A stretch of DNA of 48,331 nt from Opitutia bacterium UBA4506 (lineage in GTDB: Bacteria > Verrucomicrobiota > Verrucomicrobiia > Opitutales > Puniceicoccaceae): NCBI GenBank assembly GCA_002388665.1, contig DGMY01000078.1:1-48331 (forward strand), written 5' to 3'. Below the pieces are notes generated by a model. It did not search any database. It worked only from the letters and a program-made list of their open reading frames with translations, and was not told where the DNA came from. The translations under genes and the position numbers were made by a program. Shown here in pieces: positions 1 to 9,206 of the stretch (positions are counted from its first letter, which is position 1; every line of letters starts with the position of its first letter).

Positions 1-123
1 CTCATCAAATGATAATAAGCAGTCTCCCCCAATACCTTTCGTCTCCGACTCATGCTCCAAAACTACCGCTTCCTAACGGCCTCCGTCAATACTAATTTGT
101 CTGACCTATTAAATCAAATTTTT

Positions 124-984
124 TTAAGAACGATTGATATCAACTGAAACTTTAAGGTTTTGTTCCAAGACGCCTCGGAATGTTCCTCGGAATGGGGCTA
201 CGTCGTGGTAATCTCTGCCTGTTGCTACCTTAATGTGGCGGTCGCCTACTACTTGGTTGTTTGTTGGATCCAGGCCCCACCATCGATTTCCGGGGAGACT
301 TACTTCTATCCAAGCGTGGCTTGCCGCGGATCCTACTAACTCTGATCCTGGAATTGTTGGGTCGACTGGTTCTATGTAGCCGCTTACGTACCGTGCCGGA
401 ATTCCTGCCGTCCGAAGTATGGATAGCATTGCGTGGGCAAAATCTTGGCAGACGCCCTTTCTCATTTGAATAACGTTCTTAAGTGGAGTGCTGACGTCAG
501 TCGCTCCCGGTACGTATTTAAAATTTTCGTAGATCCATTGATTGATCGTCAGAACGGTTTCGACGAGAGGAGCGCTAGAGCGATAGAATTCTGTTTCCAG
601 AGGTCTTAAGACGGCACCCAGAGGAACTAAGCGGGTTGGTCGGCGGTAGTCTATGGAGCTCAACGCGGATCGGGACAGGATCTGTCTGGCCTCTGCTACC
701 GTTACGTCTGCACAATAGTTGACTGGGGCCTGATGGGCGGTCTCAACCACTGACGAAGACGCTATTTCCAGAGTTGGGTGTCGGAACGGAATCGCGAAGT
801 ATTCAACTCGGTTCCCCCAGTAATCTTCGAACGAACCTACGGGAACATCTGGATCGACCACCAAATTCCGGGACAGGACGGTCTGCCACGGTCCGGACAT
901 TGGGCACAGTCGCAACTCCGCTACAGACTCTGAAGCGGGCTCGGCATATTTATAAAAAGTCGTGTGGGATACTGAAAATCTCAC
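124..984 (-). CDS. Transglutaminase-like cysteine protease family protein
   Basis: An N-terminal beta-rich region (consensus-like SVSHTTFYKY followed by LRLCP) matches the domain that precedes bacterial transglutaminase-like cores. The core has Cys in GVCQDFAH, His in SHAWIEV and Asp in GLDPTNN, so the Cys-His-Asp triad is complete. Such proteins are cytoplasmic and are thought to hydrolyse or cross-link peptides; their substrates are mostly unknown. The frame is open up to a TTG at 1086, directly opposite the start of the next gene. I prefer GTG at 984, because the family-like sequence begins there and this leaves about 100 bases for a divergent promoter. That gives 286 residues. The partner genes often found with this family (alpha-E and ATP-grasp proteins) would lie off the left edge, if present. 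Family is confident, substrate unknown. Confidence 0.85.
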   Translation of the reverse strand: MRFSVSHTTFYKYAEPASESVAELRLCPMSGPWQTVLSRNLVVDPDVPVGSFEDYWGNRVEYFAIPFRHPTLEIASSSVVETAHQAPVNYCADVTVAEARQILSRSALSSIDYRRPTRLVPLGAVLRPLETEFYRSSAPLVETVLTINQWIYENFKYVPGATDVSTPLKNVIQMRKGVCQDFAHAMLSILRTAGIPARYVSGYIEPVDPTIPGSELVGSAASHAWIEVSLPGNRWWGLDPTNNQVVGDRHIKVATGRDYHDVAPFRGTFRGVLEQNLKVSVDINRS

Positions 985-1085
985 TGAGGAGAAACTGGAA
1001 GGATGGGTGCGAGGTTGGCAATCCGAATCAATGAATTTCGACTGACGTCTTGCTTCGGACGAATCAAATGGCAAGGTAGCGAACA

Positions 1086-3161
1086 ATGCTCAAAGTGAAC
1101 GAACGTCCCTTTCTCAATCGTGAACGCCCCGTCGACTGGTCTACGCTAACCGCAAACTGTTTAGTATCGGACATCCAGGAGGCGATTGGCCTCGCCGATG
1201 AGCAGTTGGCATCCATCGAGAAGTTACCCCTGAGTGCCTGCGATTACGAAAATGTGATCGCCGGAATGGAGAAGGCACTGGAAGTTCTTTCAGACAGTTG
1301 GAGTCTCGCAGGTCATCTGAGCAGTGTCCGCACAGATCCGGATTTCCGGAAAGCTTACAATGAAGTACTGCCTGCAGTGAGCCACTTTTACGCAGGACTA
1401 TGCCTGAGAGGCGGTCTTTGGGATCGCATTCACCACGTATCGGAAAATTCCGCGCAGCTCACCGACCCGGAAAAGCTACGCCACCTTCAGGAGACTCGAC
1501 GTGACTTTGAAGAAGCCGGAGCCCAACTTGAAGAAGAAGGGAAAAATCGGCTCCGCGCGATTGAATCGAAATTAGCGGCGAAGACCCAAAAGTTTACTGA
1601 AAACGTACTAGATTCCACAGAGAAGTGGGAATTGATCGTCACTGACATCTCTCGATTAGAGGGACTACCCAATTCGGCTCTGGAATCTTCCCGAGAAGAT
1701 GCGAAAGCGCACGGACACGGAAGCGACGATTCGCCGGCTTGGCGTTTTTCTCTCCAGGCTCCGTCCTATCTTCCGATCCTCCAATACGCGCACTCCGATT
1801 CCCTGAGGAAAGAGATCTGGGAAGCTGCAACCCGGATAGGAAACGACGGTACCTACGACAATCCGGCTTTGGTCCTCGAGATCCTAGAACTTCGGAAGGA
1901 AAAAATCGAACTCCTCGGGTTCAAATCATTCGCTGACTACACAACGAGCAGACGGATGGTGAAGAATGGGGAGTCCGCCCTAAAATTCATCGAAGAGTTG
2001 CATGAAAAAGTGTCTCCTCGTTTCCAGGAAGAAATCCGTGAGCTGGAAGAATTCCGCGCACAGGAGACCCAATCCTCACCTCGCAATCTCGATCCATGGG
2101 AGGTTTCTTACTGGGGAGAGCAATTGCGAAAGAAACGCTTTGATTTTGATGAAGAAGAACTCCGGCAATGGTTCCCCATCCGATCGGTACAGAACGGCCT
2201 ATTCACACTGGCCGAGAAAGTATTCGGGGTGCGCATCAGCCCCAAGACGGAACCCGACGCCGCTAAAGTTTGGCATCCATCCGTAGAATTTTACGACCTC
2301 GAGGATTCCAGCGGTCAATTTCTCGGCTCATTTTACGCGGACTGGTATCCTCGCAAGGGGAAGCGTGACGGTGCCTGGATGAATCCACTATTCACGGGAA
2401 ACCCGACCTCGCCCGATGAGCCGATTCCCCACTTCGGCGTAATCTGTGGCAACCTGACTCCTCCTTCGGGTAGTCGCCCTGCCCTTCTAACTCATCGAGA
2501 AGTGGAGACCATCTTTCATGAGTTCGGTCACCTACTGCATCATCTTTGCAGTGAAGTGGGGGTCCGCGGACTTTCCGGTACGAACGTGGCGTGGGACTTC
2601 GTTGAATTGCCCTCTCAGATCATGGAAAATTGGTGCTGGGAAAGAGAGAGTTTAGATCTATTCGCCCTTCACTACGAGGACGGCTCCCCGATTCCCGAAG
2701 AGCTCTATCAAAAAATGCGCCGGGCTCGAAATTTTCAAAGTGCGATGCAAACCATGCGTCAACTCACCTTTGCAAAACTGGATCTCGAGCTCCACACCAA
2801 CCGTACCTTTGCTTCAACTGAAGATCTATTTGCCTTTATCAAGACACTTCTAGCCGACTACCAGATGCCACTCCGGGTGACTCCACCAAGCATCCTACCC
2901 CGGTTTACTCATCTCTTTGGTTCAGCGACTGGATACGCTGCGGGCTACTACAGTTATAAGTACTCTGAGATGCTCGACGCCGACGCGTTCAGCCGGTTTC
3001 TCGGGGAAGGCATTCTAAACCCGTCCATTGGGAGGGAGTTTCGAAAGAAGATTCTAGCAAAAGGGAACAGTGCTCCACCTGCTGAGTTATTCAGTGACTT
3101 CATGGGGCGCGAACCGGACCCCGACGCGCTCCTCCGCCGGGCAGGATTGCTCACTGAGTGA
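1086..3161 (+). CDS. prlC: Oligopeptidase A-like M3 family zinc metallopeptidase
   Basis: The product is 691 residues, close to the usual length of oligopeptidase A (about 680). The M3 zinc signature HEFGHLLHH lies at about residues 478-486, followed by a downstream Glu region (NVAWDFVELPSQIMENW) that supplies the third zinc ligand in this family. The C-terminal GSATGYAAGYYSYKYSEM block is typical of M3 enzymes. No signal peptide is present, so it acts in the cytoplasm, degrading short peptides such as cleaved signal peptides. ATG at 1086 gives the full-length protein. It is divergent from the transglutaminase gene, so its promoter probably lies inside that gene's 5' end. It could equally be called Dcp-like; the length and sequence favour prlC. 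Confidence 0.93.
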   Translation: MLKVNERPFLNRERPVDWSTLTANCLVSDIQEAIGLADEQLASIEKLPLSACDYENVIAGMEKALEVLSDSWSLAGHLSSVRTDPDFRKAYNEVLPAVSHFYAGLCLRGGLWDRIHHVSENSAQLTDPEKLRHLQETRRDFEEAGAQLEEEGKNRLRAIESKLAAKTQKFTENVLDSTEKWELIVTDISRLEGLPNSALESSREDAKAHGHGSDDSPAWRFSLQAPSYLPILQYAHSDSLRKEIWEAATRIGNDGTYDNPALVLEILELRKEKIELLGFKSFADYTTSRRMVKNGESALKFIEELHEKVSPRFQEEIRELEEFRAQETQSSPRNLDPWEVSYWGEQLRKKRFDFDEEELRQWFPIRSVQNGLFTLAEKVFGVRISPKTEPDAAKVWHPSVEFYDLEDSSGQFLGSFYADWYPRKGKRDGAWMNPLFTGNPTSPDEPIPHFGVICGNLTPPSGSRPALLTHREVETIFHEFGHLLHHLCSEVGVRGLSGTNVAWDFVELPSQIMENWCWERESLDLFALHYEDGSPIPEELYQKMRRARNFQSAMQTMRQLTFAKLDLELHTNRTFASTEDLFAFIKTLLADYQMPLRVTPPSILPRFTHLFGSATGYAAGYYSYKYSEMLDADAFSRFLGEGILNPSIGREFRKKILAKGNSAPPAELFSDFMGREPDPDALLRRAGLLTE

Positions 3162-3300
3162 GTCTCACTGGGACACTTCGCCACACTCGGAGATGGGTTA
3201 TGCAGTCGTCCCAAGTGGATCTGACCCGACTAATAAAATTATATAACAAACTATATTTGAGTAGGTTATATATCTCTAATCCAATATGAGACGAGCTTGG

Positions 3301-3328
3301 TTGAACCCGGAACCAAACGTGCTAGACT
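3301..3328 (+). promoter_or_regulatory. Candidate sigma-70 promoter for the 3359 gene
   Basis: TTGAAC (-35) and TAGACT (-10) are separated by 16 bases, about 30 bases ahead of the metallopeptidase start. An AT-rich stretch (3230-3275) precedes it. This is a pattern match only. Confidence 0.4.
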
Positions 3329-3358
3329 CAAACTGAAACGCGATCAATTGGAATACCG

Positions 3359-4030
3359 ATGAACCTACCACTTTACCTAATACTTATCATCCCGACCTTT
3401 ATTCTCGCCTTCTGGGCGCAGCAAAGGGTGATTCAGACCTACAAGAAATACTCGCAGATCCGATCACGCAGTGGAATCACTGGAGCCGAAGCTGCGAGTT
3501 ATGTCATGCGCCAAGCGGGCATCAACGACGTTGAAATTGTCCCGATCAACGGGGAGTTAACCGACCACTACGATCCCACCCGGAAGCGACTTTGCCTGAG
3601 CCAGCACAATTACAGCGGCAGTAGTCTCGCCGCACTCGGAGTAGCGGCCCACGAAGCAGGCCACGCCATCCAGCACAAAGTGGGATACTCGATGCTCAAC
3701 ACACGCATGGCTCTTGGCCCGATCACCAACATTGCATCGCGGATGCTCCCCATCGTGGTCTTTGGCGGCCTATTCTTGCATCTCGGTGGCCTCTTGCTTC
3801 TGGGAGTTGCGGTGTACGCAGTCCTCACAGTGTTCCAACTTGTGACACTTCCGGTTGAATTCGATGCGAGCAAGCGGGCTACCGTGCAATTGGAAAGCCT
3901 TGGTATTATTGATGCCGACGAGCTTCCCGGCGTAAAGCGGACCCTCAACGCGGCCGGTTGGACCTACATCGCGGCCTTCGTCTCTTCACTGTCGTGGCTT
4001 CTCTACTTTCTCGCAGCCTCCCGGCGCTAA
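3359..4030 (+). CDS. Neutral zinc metallopeptidase, YugP type (membrane bound)
   Basis: This 223-residue protein starts with a hydrophobic helix (LYLILIIPTFILAFW). The zinc site HEAGHAIQH follows at about residues 98-106, then two hydrophobic segments (around 120-165) and a C-terminal helix. This is the layout of the YugP-type membrane peptidases (Zn_peptidase_2 family). Motif spacing and length are normal. The physiological substrate of the family is not established. It is 46 bases upstream of a secreted solute-binding protein in the same orientation, so the two may be cotranscribed, but no functional link is obvious. Confidence 0.88.
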   Translation: MNLPLYLILIIPTFILAFWAQQRVIQTYKKYSQIRSRSGITGAEAASYVMRQAGINDVEIVPINGELTDHYDPTRKRLCLSQHNYSGSSLAALGVAAHEAGHAIQHKVGYSMLNTRMALGPITNIASRMLPIVVFGGLFLHLGGLLLLGVAVYAVLTVFQLVTLPVEFDASKRATVQLESLGIIDADELPGVKRTLNAAGWTYIAAFVSSLSWLLYFLAASRR

Positions 4031-4076
4031 GCGAGATTGTCGCGTGGAGTCGAACCTTCCTACCAACCCCCGGGGA

Positions 4077-5225
4077 ATGACCCTACACATTAAATTTTGC
4101 AGAAAGTGCCTCTGGGTATCACTCATATCGATACAAATTTTCTCGTATTCTCTCAGCGCAGCTGGTCCCGATCTGATTGAAATAGCCGAGAACGTTTCGA
4201 TCCGTCAGACGGAATCAAACGAGTACTTGGTGACGATTGCCAACCCCGTAGACTCTTCGTCGGCGCAGAGTTACCGACTGGTATCGACAGCCGATAGCCA
4301 GCCTCCCGCAGAATCTGAACAATACTCCGGGGTACAATCGATCCAGATTCCCGCGCGCCGAATCGTATCGCTGTCGACTACGTACATTGGACCACTAGAG
4401 GCCATCGGCGCGCTCGATCATCTAGTGGCCGTCGACAACGGTGGCTACCTGTACTCGGAGGAAATGCGAAAGCGAATTCAGCAGGAGAGCATCACTGAAA
4501 CCGGCAGCGCTGAGAACCTCGACCTCGAGTCCATTATAGCGGCAAAGCCAGACCTCGTCCTCCTCACCCGTATAAACCCCGGCCAAGAAGCTCAAGAAAC
4601 CCGCATACGCGAGGCAGGGATTCCGGTGCTAGTGACCGCAGCATGGAAAGAGACCAACCCTCTCGGCCGAAGCGAATGGATTAAGTTATATGGAATACTC
4701 ACCGGAAAAGAGGAAGCCGCATTCAGGCTGTTCACAGAAACCCAAGATCGGTACGAAGAGCTAACCGAACTCATTCAGACCGGATCGCCGACACCCGCAA
4801 AAGTCCTGCTTTCTGCACCGTTCGGCGGGATCTGGTATATGCCAGGTGGACAGAGTTATACGTCTGCCTTTTTGCGGGATTCCGGCGCCGAATCACTATG
4901 GAATGAGAATCCCTCAACCGGGAGTTTTCCGATCGACCTAGAGTCAGCACTCGCGCGTGGATTCAACGCAGACTACTGGATCAACCCCGGACGCTACGCC
5001 TCCCTCGGCGAGCTCGCACAAGCGGACGAGCGCTTCGCAATTCTCCCCGTATTTCGAAACGGCCAAGTCTACAACCGCACACGCCGCATCTCGGCATCCG
5101 GCGGAAACGACTTTTGGGAATCCGGCAGCGTGTATCCCGACCGAGTTCTCGCTGATTTGATAGCAATCTTCCACCCGGAATTACTGCCAGACCACAAATT
5201 CTACTATTACGAACGCCTCAAATAG
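4077..5225 (+). CDS. Periplasmic solute-binding protein, BtuF/FecB-like (orphan)
   Basis: The N-terminus carries a signal peptide (positively charged start, hydrophobic WVSLISIQIF stretch, Ala-rich cleavage region). After a linker of about 80 residues comes RRIVSLSTTYIGPLEAIGAL and later KPDLVLLT, both typical of class III periplasmic binding proteins for cobalamin, haem or iron-siderophore. The frame extends up to GTG 4044, but ATG 4077 places the signal sequence correctly and gives 382 residues. No TonB receptor, permease or ATPase gene is adjacent, which is unusual for this family. The N-terminal insertion before the binding fold is also atypical. The ligand cannot be deduced. It could be a cobalamin or metal binder, or a repurposed sensor domain. 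Confidence 0.8.
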   Translation: MTLHIKFCRKCLWVSLISIQIFSYSLSAAGPDLIEIAENVSIRQTESNEYLVTIANPVDSSSAQSYRLVSTADSQPPAESEQYSGVQSIQIPARRIVSLSTTYIGPLEAIGALDHLVAVDNGGYLYSEEMRKRIQQESITETGSAENLDLESIIAAKPDLVLLTRINPGQEAQETRIREAGIPVLVTAAWKETNPLGRSEWIKLYGILTGKEEAAFRLFTETQDRYEELTELIQTGSPTPAKVLLSAPFGGIWYMPGGQSYTSAFLRDSGAESLWNENPSTGSFPIDLESALARGFNADYWINPGRYASLGELAQADERFAILPVFRNGQVYNRTRRISASGGNDFWESGSVYPDRVLADLIAIFHPELLPDHKFYYYERLK

Positions 5226-5339
5226 CAGACCCAGTAACAGAAATGCCGGAGGCGCTCGGCCAACGCTAGGAACACAGTCCGGCAAGCTCACCACTAGAAA
5301 GCAGCGAGCAAGCCGAAAGAGATACAGGACGATCTGGCC

Positions 5340-6542
5340 TTACCCGGCCTGACCGATACCCGCGAGCAATTCCTGAAACCAAGGAGTCGCGACCTCGAAA
5401 GGCTTCCCGCCCTTAATGCGGTCGAACTCGATCGCGCGCAGGATCCCGTTCTGATCCTCGTCATGACCAATGACCCCCCCTTCCTTGCGGAAGGCGCATT
5501 CTACTGCGAGGTCAACACAACTCTTAATCAGTCGAAGATCCTCTACATTCGCGGCCGAAGCACGTGCAAAATAGCCACTCTTCTGGACCAAAACCTTCTC
5601 GGCTCCAAGGGCCTCTGCGAACTTTTCTCCGAAATACTTACCGGGGTTAACCGCATCGAGTTTTACATGACCAAAGGCATCGCGAGGAACTTCCTCTCCC
5701 GCCTCTTCCATCTGAGCTACGATACTCTCGACTCCGGCCCCCTCACTGATGAAGAGATTCACACAATCCTGTTCATCCATAACCGCCTTTAGGCGATCTG
5801 CCTCGGCCTTCAAATCCAAATCCATCTCGGGAATAAAAACCCCATGCACCTCATGGCGCTCGCGACTCAAGCCGAGACCAGGAACCCATTCTTTGCGATC
5901 CAAAATCTTGCGGTACTCAGCGGCCGTTGCTGCGGTCAACCAACCGCAATTCCGCCCCATAACCTCGTGGATGATGAGCATCCGCGGGTTGGCATTATGC
6001 TCGGCCACCACATTCTCAAAAAAGCGAGCGCCCTGCTCCGCCGCGGTCCACGCACCCAAACTCTGGGCAATCGGGATCACGTCATTATCAATGGTTTTCG
6101 GCAACCCGATGACGGTGAGGCTGTAATCATTCTCCTTGAGAAAAGCGGCCAAATCGGCAGCTGCGGTGTTGGTATCGTCTCCCCCAATCGTGTGAAGAAC
6201 ATCAACCCCGTCGGCGATCAGTTGATCCGCTGCCTTCTTCTGCGGGTCTTCACCCTCGACAACGAGACCACGCTTCACGCAATCCTTTACGTTCGTCAGT
6301 TTCACCCGGCTGTTCCCGATCGGACTTCCTCCAAACCGGTGAAGAATACCTGCATTCTTCCGCATATCTGCATCCACCACGACCGAATCGCCGAGCAAAA
6401 GCCCCTTGTATCCGCTACGGTAGTAAATCAATTCGATAGAGGGATCCATCTCGGTATATCGCTCGATCAATCCGCCAACAGCGGACGAAAGACAAGGGGC
6501 CAGGCCGCCCGCGGTAAGGAACGCAACTTTCTTCGGCTTCAT
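5340..6542 (-). CDS. pfp: Pyrophosphate-dependent 6-phosphofructokinase
   Basis: This 400-residue PFK-fold enzyme interconverts fructose 6-phosphate and fructose 1,6-bisphosphate in glycolysis. The nucleotide/PPi loop reads GGDDT: the second Asp in place of the Gly of ATP-type GGDGS is the accepted mark of pyrophosphate use. PKTIDNDV, the catalytic segment, is intact. The N-terminal KVAFLTAGGLAPCLSSAVGGL replaces the usual ATP-PFK GGDAPGMN segment. It is transcribed divergently from rpsB and convergently with the binding protein gene. PPi dependence makes the step reversible and saves ATP. Assignment of donor is from the motif only. Confidence 0.92.
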   Translation of the reverse strand: MKPKKVAFLTAGGLAPCLSSAVGGLIERYTEMDPSIELIYYRSGYKGLLLGDSVVVDADMRKNAGILHRFGGSPIGNSRVKLTNVKDCVKRGLVVEGEDPQKKAADQLIADGVDVLHTIGGDDTNTAAADLAAFLKENDYSLTVIGLPKTIDNDVIPIAQSLGAWTAAEQGARFFENVVAEHNANPRMLIIHEVMGRNCGWLTAATAAEYRKILDRKEWVPGLGLSRERHEVHGVFIPEMDLDLKAEADRLKAVMDEQDCVNLFISEGAGVESIVAQMEEAGEEVPRDAFGHVKLDAVNPGKYFGEKFAEALGAEKVLVQKSGYFARASAANVEDLRLIKSCVDLAVECAFRKEGGVIGHDEDQNGILRAIEFDRIKGGKPFEVATPWFQELLAGIGQAG

Positions 6543-6791
6543 AGATACAGGGCATAGCTAGAACCGGGCCGACTGTCCAGACTCTGTCGAACGAAACCGA
6601 AAAAAGGCAGGAAGTGTTACAAGCTCTCCACGGACCCGCTTATACCTTGCTCAAAACAGTAAAATCCTCTGGTTTTATCCTTGTAACCCGATCCGATGTA
6701 CTTAGCTTTAATCGTTTCGTTTCAACATCAACCAACTCAGAGACAAAGTAAGAAAACCTGATTTCTCCCCATTTTTCCGGGGCTTTGAACC
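6543..6791. promoter_or_regulatory. Divergent promoter region of pfp and rpsB
   Basis: This 249-base gap has no credible gene. A weak candidate rpsB promoter is TTGTAA (6681-6686), 16 bases, TAGCTT (6703-6708), which would leave a leader of about 75 bases. A short CCCC/GGGG hairpin (6767-6782) ends 9 bases before the rpsB start. I do not see a known ribosomal-protein leader fold. Confidence 0.35.
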
Positions 6792-7604
6792 ATGAACATC
6801 ACACCAAAAGACCTACTCGACGCAGGCGTACACTTCGGACACCAAGTCCGCCGCTGGAACCCTTGCTTTAAGCCTTATCTTTTCGATCACCGCAACGGTA
6901 TCTCGATCATCGATCTCGAAAAGACTTACAACCAGCTGGAGAAAGCCTGCCAGTTCGTAACGGACACCACCCGCACCGGAAAGAACATCCTCTTTGTTGG
7001 CACAAAACGCCAGTCGCAGGAAATCGTCCGTGAGGCAGCAGCGGAAACCCGCATGCCATTCTGCGTAAATCGCTGGATGGGTGGAACGCTGACCAACTTT
7101 GCGACAATCAAGACCAGCCTCCAGAAGTACCGCCGCTTCCTGGCCATGGAGAAAGACGGTTCACTAAACGACCTCCCTAAAAAGGAAGGTGCTGCGATCC
7201 GTCGTCAGATGGTCCGGATGAACCGTAATTTTGAAGGAATCATTGACATCAATGACCGCCCTTCTGCTCTCTTCATTATCGACATCAACAACGAAGAGAT
7301 CGCCGTTGAAGAGGCACGCCGCCTCGGGATTCCGGTAATCGCTCTTGTTGATACCAACTCTGACCCATCGCTCGTCGATTACCCGATTCCAGGCAACGAC
7401 GACGCGGCCAAATCGATCCGCATCATCGTTGAAGCGATTATCGAAGCCATCCAAGATGGTCTCGAAAGCCGCGAGTCCGTATCGATGCCAAAATCCTCCG
7501 GACCGGTCATCACTCGGAACTCGTTCAACGACGTTGAAAACGAAGGCGAAGTCACCCTCCCCGAGGGTTTCACCGCCGAAGAAGAGTCTAAGGAATCAAA
7601 CTAG
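6792..7604 (+). CDS. rpsB: 30S ribosomal protein S2
   Basis: The N-terminus (LLDAGVHFGHQVRRWNPCF) and the motifs FVGTKRQ and NRWMGGTLTNF are diagnostic of S2. The internal DTNSDPSLVDYPIPGNDDA segment is the conserved C-terminal signature. At 270 residues it is slightly longer than average because of an acidic C-terminal tail (EEESKESN). S2 binds late to the small subunit and contacts S1. It is followed 25 bases later by tsf, the conserved rpsB-tsf operon order. Confidence 0.98.
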   Translation: MNITPKDLLDAGVHFGHQVRRWNPCFKPYLFDHRNGISIIDLEKTYNQLEKACQFVTDTTRTGKNILFVGTKRQSQEIVREAAAETRMPFCVNRWMGGTLTNFATIKTSLQKYRRFLAMEKDGSLNDLPKKEGAAIRRQMVRMNRNFEGIIDINDRPSALFIIDINNEEIAVEEARRLGIPVIALVDTNSDPSLVDYPIPGNDDAAKSIRIIVEAIIEAIQDGLESRESVSMPKSSGPVITRNSFNDVENEGEVTLPEGFTAEEESKESN

Positions 7605-7629
7605 TTCCTTTCCCAAAACACCCATTCTC

Positions 7630-8220
7630 ATGAGTCAAATCAGTGCAAAACTCGTTGCCGAACTCCGCGCACAGACCGGAGTCGGACTAATGGACTGCAA
7701 GAAGGCGCTTCTTGAAGCTGCCGGAGACGCCGAAGAGGCGATCGCAATCCTCCGCAAGAAAGGAGTCGCAACCGCGGCCAAAAAAGCTGGACGTGATGCC
7801 AGCGAAGGCGTGGTTGAGTCCTACATCCACCTCGGTGGTAAGGTCGGCGTTCTTCTTGAGCTCAAGTGCGAAACAGACTTTGTTGCGAAGAACGACGCAT
7901 TCAAAGGCCTCGCAAGAGACATCGCCATGCACGTTGCAGCTGCTAGTCCGCTCTACGTAAGTCGCGAAGACGTCCCAGAAGATGTCGTTGAAAAAGAGCG
8001 TGAAATCGCTGCTTCTCAAGCAGAAGGAAAGCCTGCACAAGCGATCCAGAAGATCGTTGAAGGCAAACTGGACAAGTACTTCTCAACGATCTGCTTGCTC
8101 GAGCAACCTTTCGTGAAGAACCCTGATCAAAGCATCAAGGACCTCCTCACTGAGAACGTGTCGAAGATGGGCGAGAACCTGATCATTGGTCGGTTCGCGC
8201 GCTTCCAACTCGGCGAGTAA
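7630..8220 (+). CDS. tsf: Translation elongation factor Ts
   Basis: The reading frame is open much further upstream, but the protein begins at ATG 7630, where MSQISAKLVAELRAQTGVGLMDCKKALLEA starts with the N-terminal UBA-like domain of EF-Ts. The core contains LKCETDFVAKNDAF (the TDFV motif that inserts into EF-Tu) and a C-terminal dimerisation-type region. At 196 residues it is the short form seen in several phyla, lacking the extra subdomain of the roughly 280-residue E. coli protein. It catalyses GDP release from EF-Tu. It is the second gene of the rpsB operon, closed by a strong terminator. Confidence 0.97.
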   Translation: MSQISAKLVAELRAQTGVGLMDCKKALLEAAGDAEEAIAILRKKGVATAAKKAGRDASEGVVESYIHLGGKVGVLLELKCETDFVAKNDAFKGLARDIAMHVAAASPLYVSREDVPEDVVEKEREIAASQAEGKPAQAIQKIVEGKLDKYFSTICLLEQPFVKNPDQSIKDLLTENVSKMGENLIIGRFARFQLGE

Positions 8221-8241
8221 GAAGTTCACACACATTTTTCC

Positions 8242-8282
8242 AAAGCCCGTGAGCCCCGGAATGGTGGCTCACGGGCTTTTTT
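8242..8282 (+). terminator. Intrinsic terminator after rpsB-tsf
   Basis: A perfect 14-bp stem (AAAGCCCGTGAGCC, 8242-8255, with its complement at 8266-8279) encloses a 10-base loop and runs into TTTTTT (8277-8282). It starts 21 bases after the tsf stop. Confidence 0.93.
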
Positions 8283-8534
8283 GTGCCCTCGCCCTATACG
8301 CTGACCGAAGAGGACACTGAACAGAGACAGGCACTGACAGATAGATCAATCAATCAACTCGTACCAAGTCAGAATCAATCCGGACTGAGCACAGAGGAAG
8401 AGAGGGACGAACGGCCCTACAGGAATCGACAGCAGACTTCACTACCCTCGTCAAATCCAGGTGCCAACACCGAAGAAAGCTGCGCCGCACGCCTCAAACC
8501 CAGCTCAATGGATTCACATTCAGCGCGGCACCGA
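8283..8534. other. Intergenic stretch without a credible gene
   Basis: This lies between the tsf terminator and the convergent gene ending at 8535. Short open frames exist but have no recognisable protein features. No repeat or RNA fold is obvious. Confidence 0.6.
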
Positions 8535-9206
8535 TCAAAAACCATCGAGGCTTTCCGGAGCTTCCCTCTCTGCCTTCTCGGTCTGTAAACGATGGATACG
8601 TTCATCAAGGCGTGGATCAAAGAGCAGTATGGAATCCGATTTCACGTTCGCATAGATAGCCAAATCTTCCCGATAGAAGCTCACGGGAAATACATGCGCC
8701 TGAATGATCGTGTCGTCATCAGATGGAGGCTTCCCCTTTACCCAGCGACTTTCACCTACGTTACGGATCAAGATCCCATCAGACTCAACCTCTGTCATCG
8801 ATTGTGAGCGAGAGTAATACTCCAGCACAGAAATATCCTTAAAATAGATCACGTGCAAAAGCCATCCTTCGGGCTTTGAGACAGGCCGATCACTGCGCCG
8901 GCCCTTGCTATCATCCATCCAGAGGCGATTACTCGACGGGACCATGTCCTCACTCACTTTGTAGTAGATAATGTAGTCGACCTCAACGCCCTCATTCTCG
9001 AGGGTCTCAATCTGCTTAGACACCTGACTGCGGGAGCGATAATGCTCTTCCAAATCATTATCGGTGACCACCATCCCGCGATCACTACTACGCAGCAATC
9101 GGGACTCCAAATCACTACGACTCTCTCCCACCCGGGCGGAAAGCGGTGAGATCGAACCCAAACATAACAAGATTGTGAGGAGACCAAAAAAGCGGGGTAG
9201 CTTCAT
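8535..9206 (-). CDS. Secreted protein of unknown function
   Basis: I do not recognise this protein. From ATG 9206 it has 223 residues and begins with a clear signal peptide (MKLPRFFGLLTILLCLGS, then Ala cleavage region SPLSA). The mature part is highly charged with no membrane segments. It contains a segment with coiled-coil tendency (SRSQVSKQIETLENEG) and mixed beta-like stretches (VDYIIYYKV, WLLHVIYFKD, DGILIRNVG). A longer TTG-initiated form from 9248 would bury the signal peptide, so 9206 is preferred. Its start codon lies inside a terminator-like hairpin behind the preceding SDR gene, so expression may depend on read-through or on hairpin melting. Probably exported to the periplasm or outer membrane; role unknown. 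Confidence 0.75.
   Translation of the reverse strand: MKLPRFFGLLTILLCLGSISPLSARVGESRSDLESRLLRSSDRGMVVTDNDLEEHYRSRSQVSKQIETLENEGVEVDYIIYYKVSEDMVPSSNRLWMDDSKGRRSDRPVSKPEGWLLHVIYFKDISVLEYYSRSQSMTEVESDGILIRNVGESRWVKGKPPSDDDTIIQAHVFPVSFYREDLAIYANVKSDSILLFDPRLDERIHRLQTEKAEREAPESLDGF

Noticed and set aside
5844..6557. Long open frame opposite the phosphofructokinase gene
   Set aside because: It is the antisense shadow of a clearly conserved enzyme; the translation has no recognisable domain.
7345..7629. Upstream extension of the tsf frame overlapping rpsB
   Set aside because: The EF-Ts family sequence starts at ATG 7630; the extension is low-complexity shadow of rpsB.
8283..8588. Possible small gene after tsf
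   Set aside because: It overlaps the hypothetical gene on the other strand, and its translation is Ser/Thr-rich with no domain or signal.
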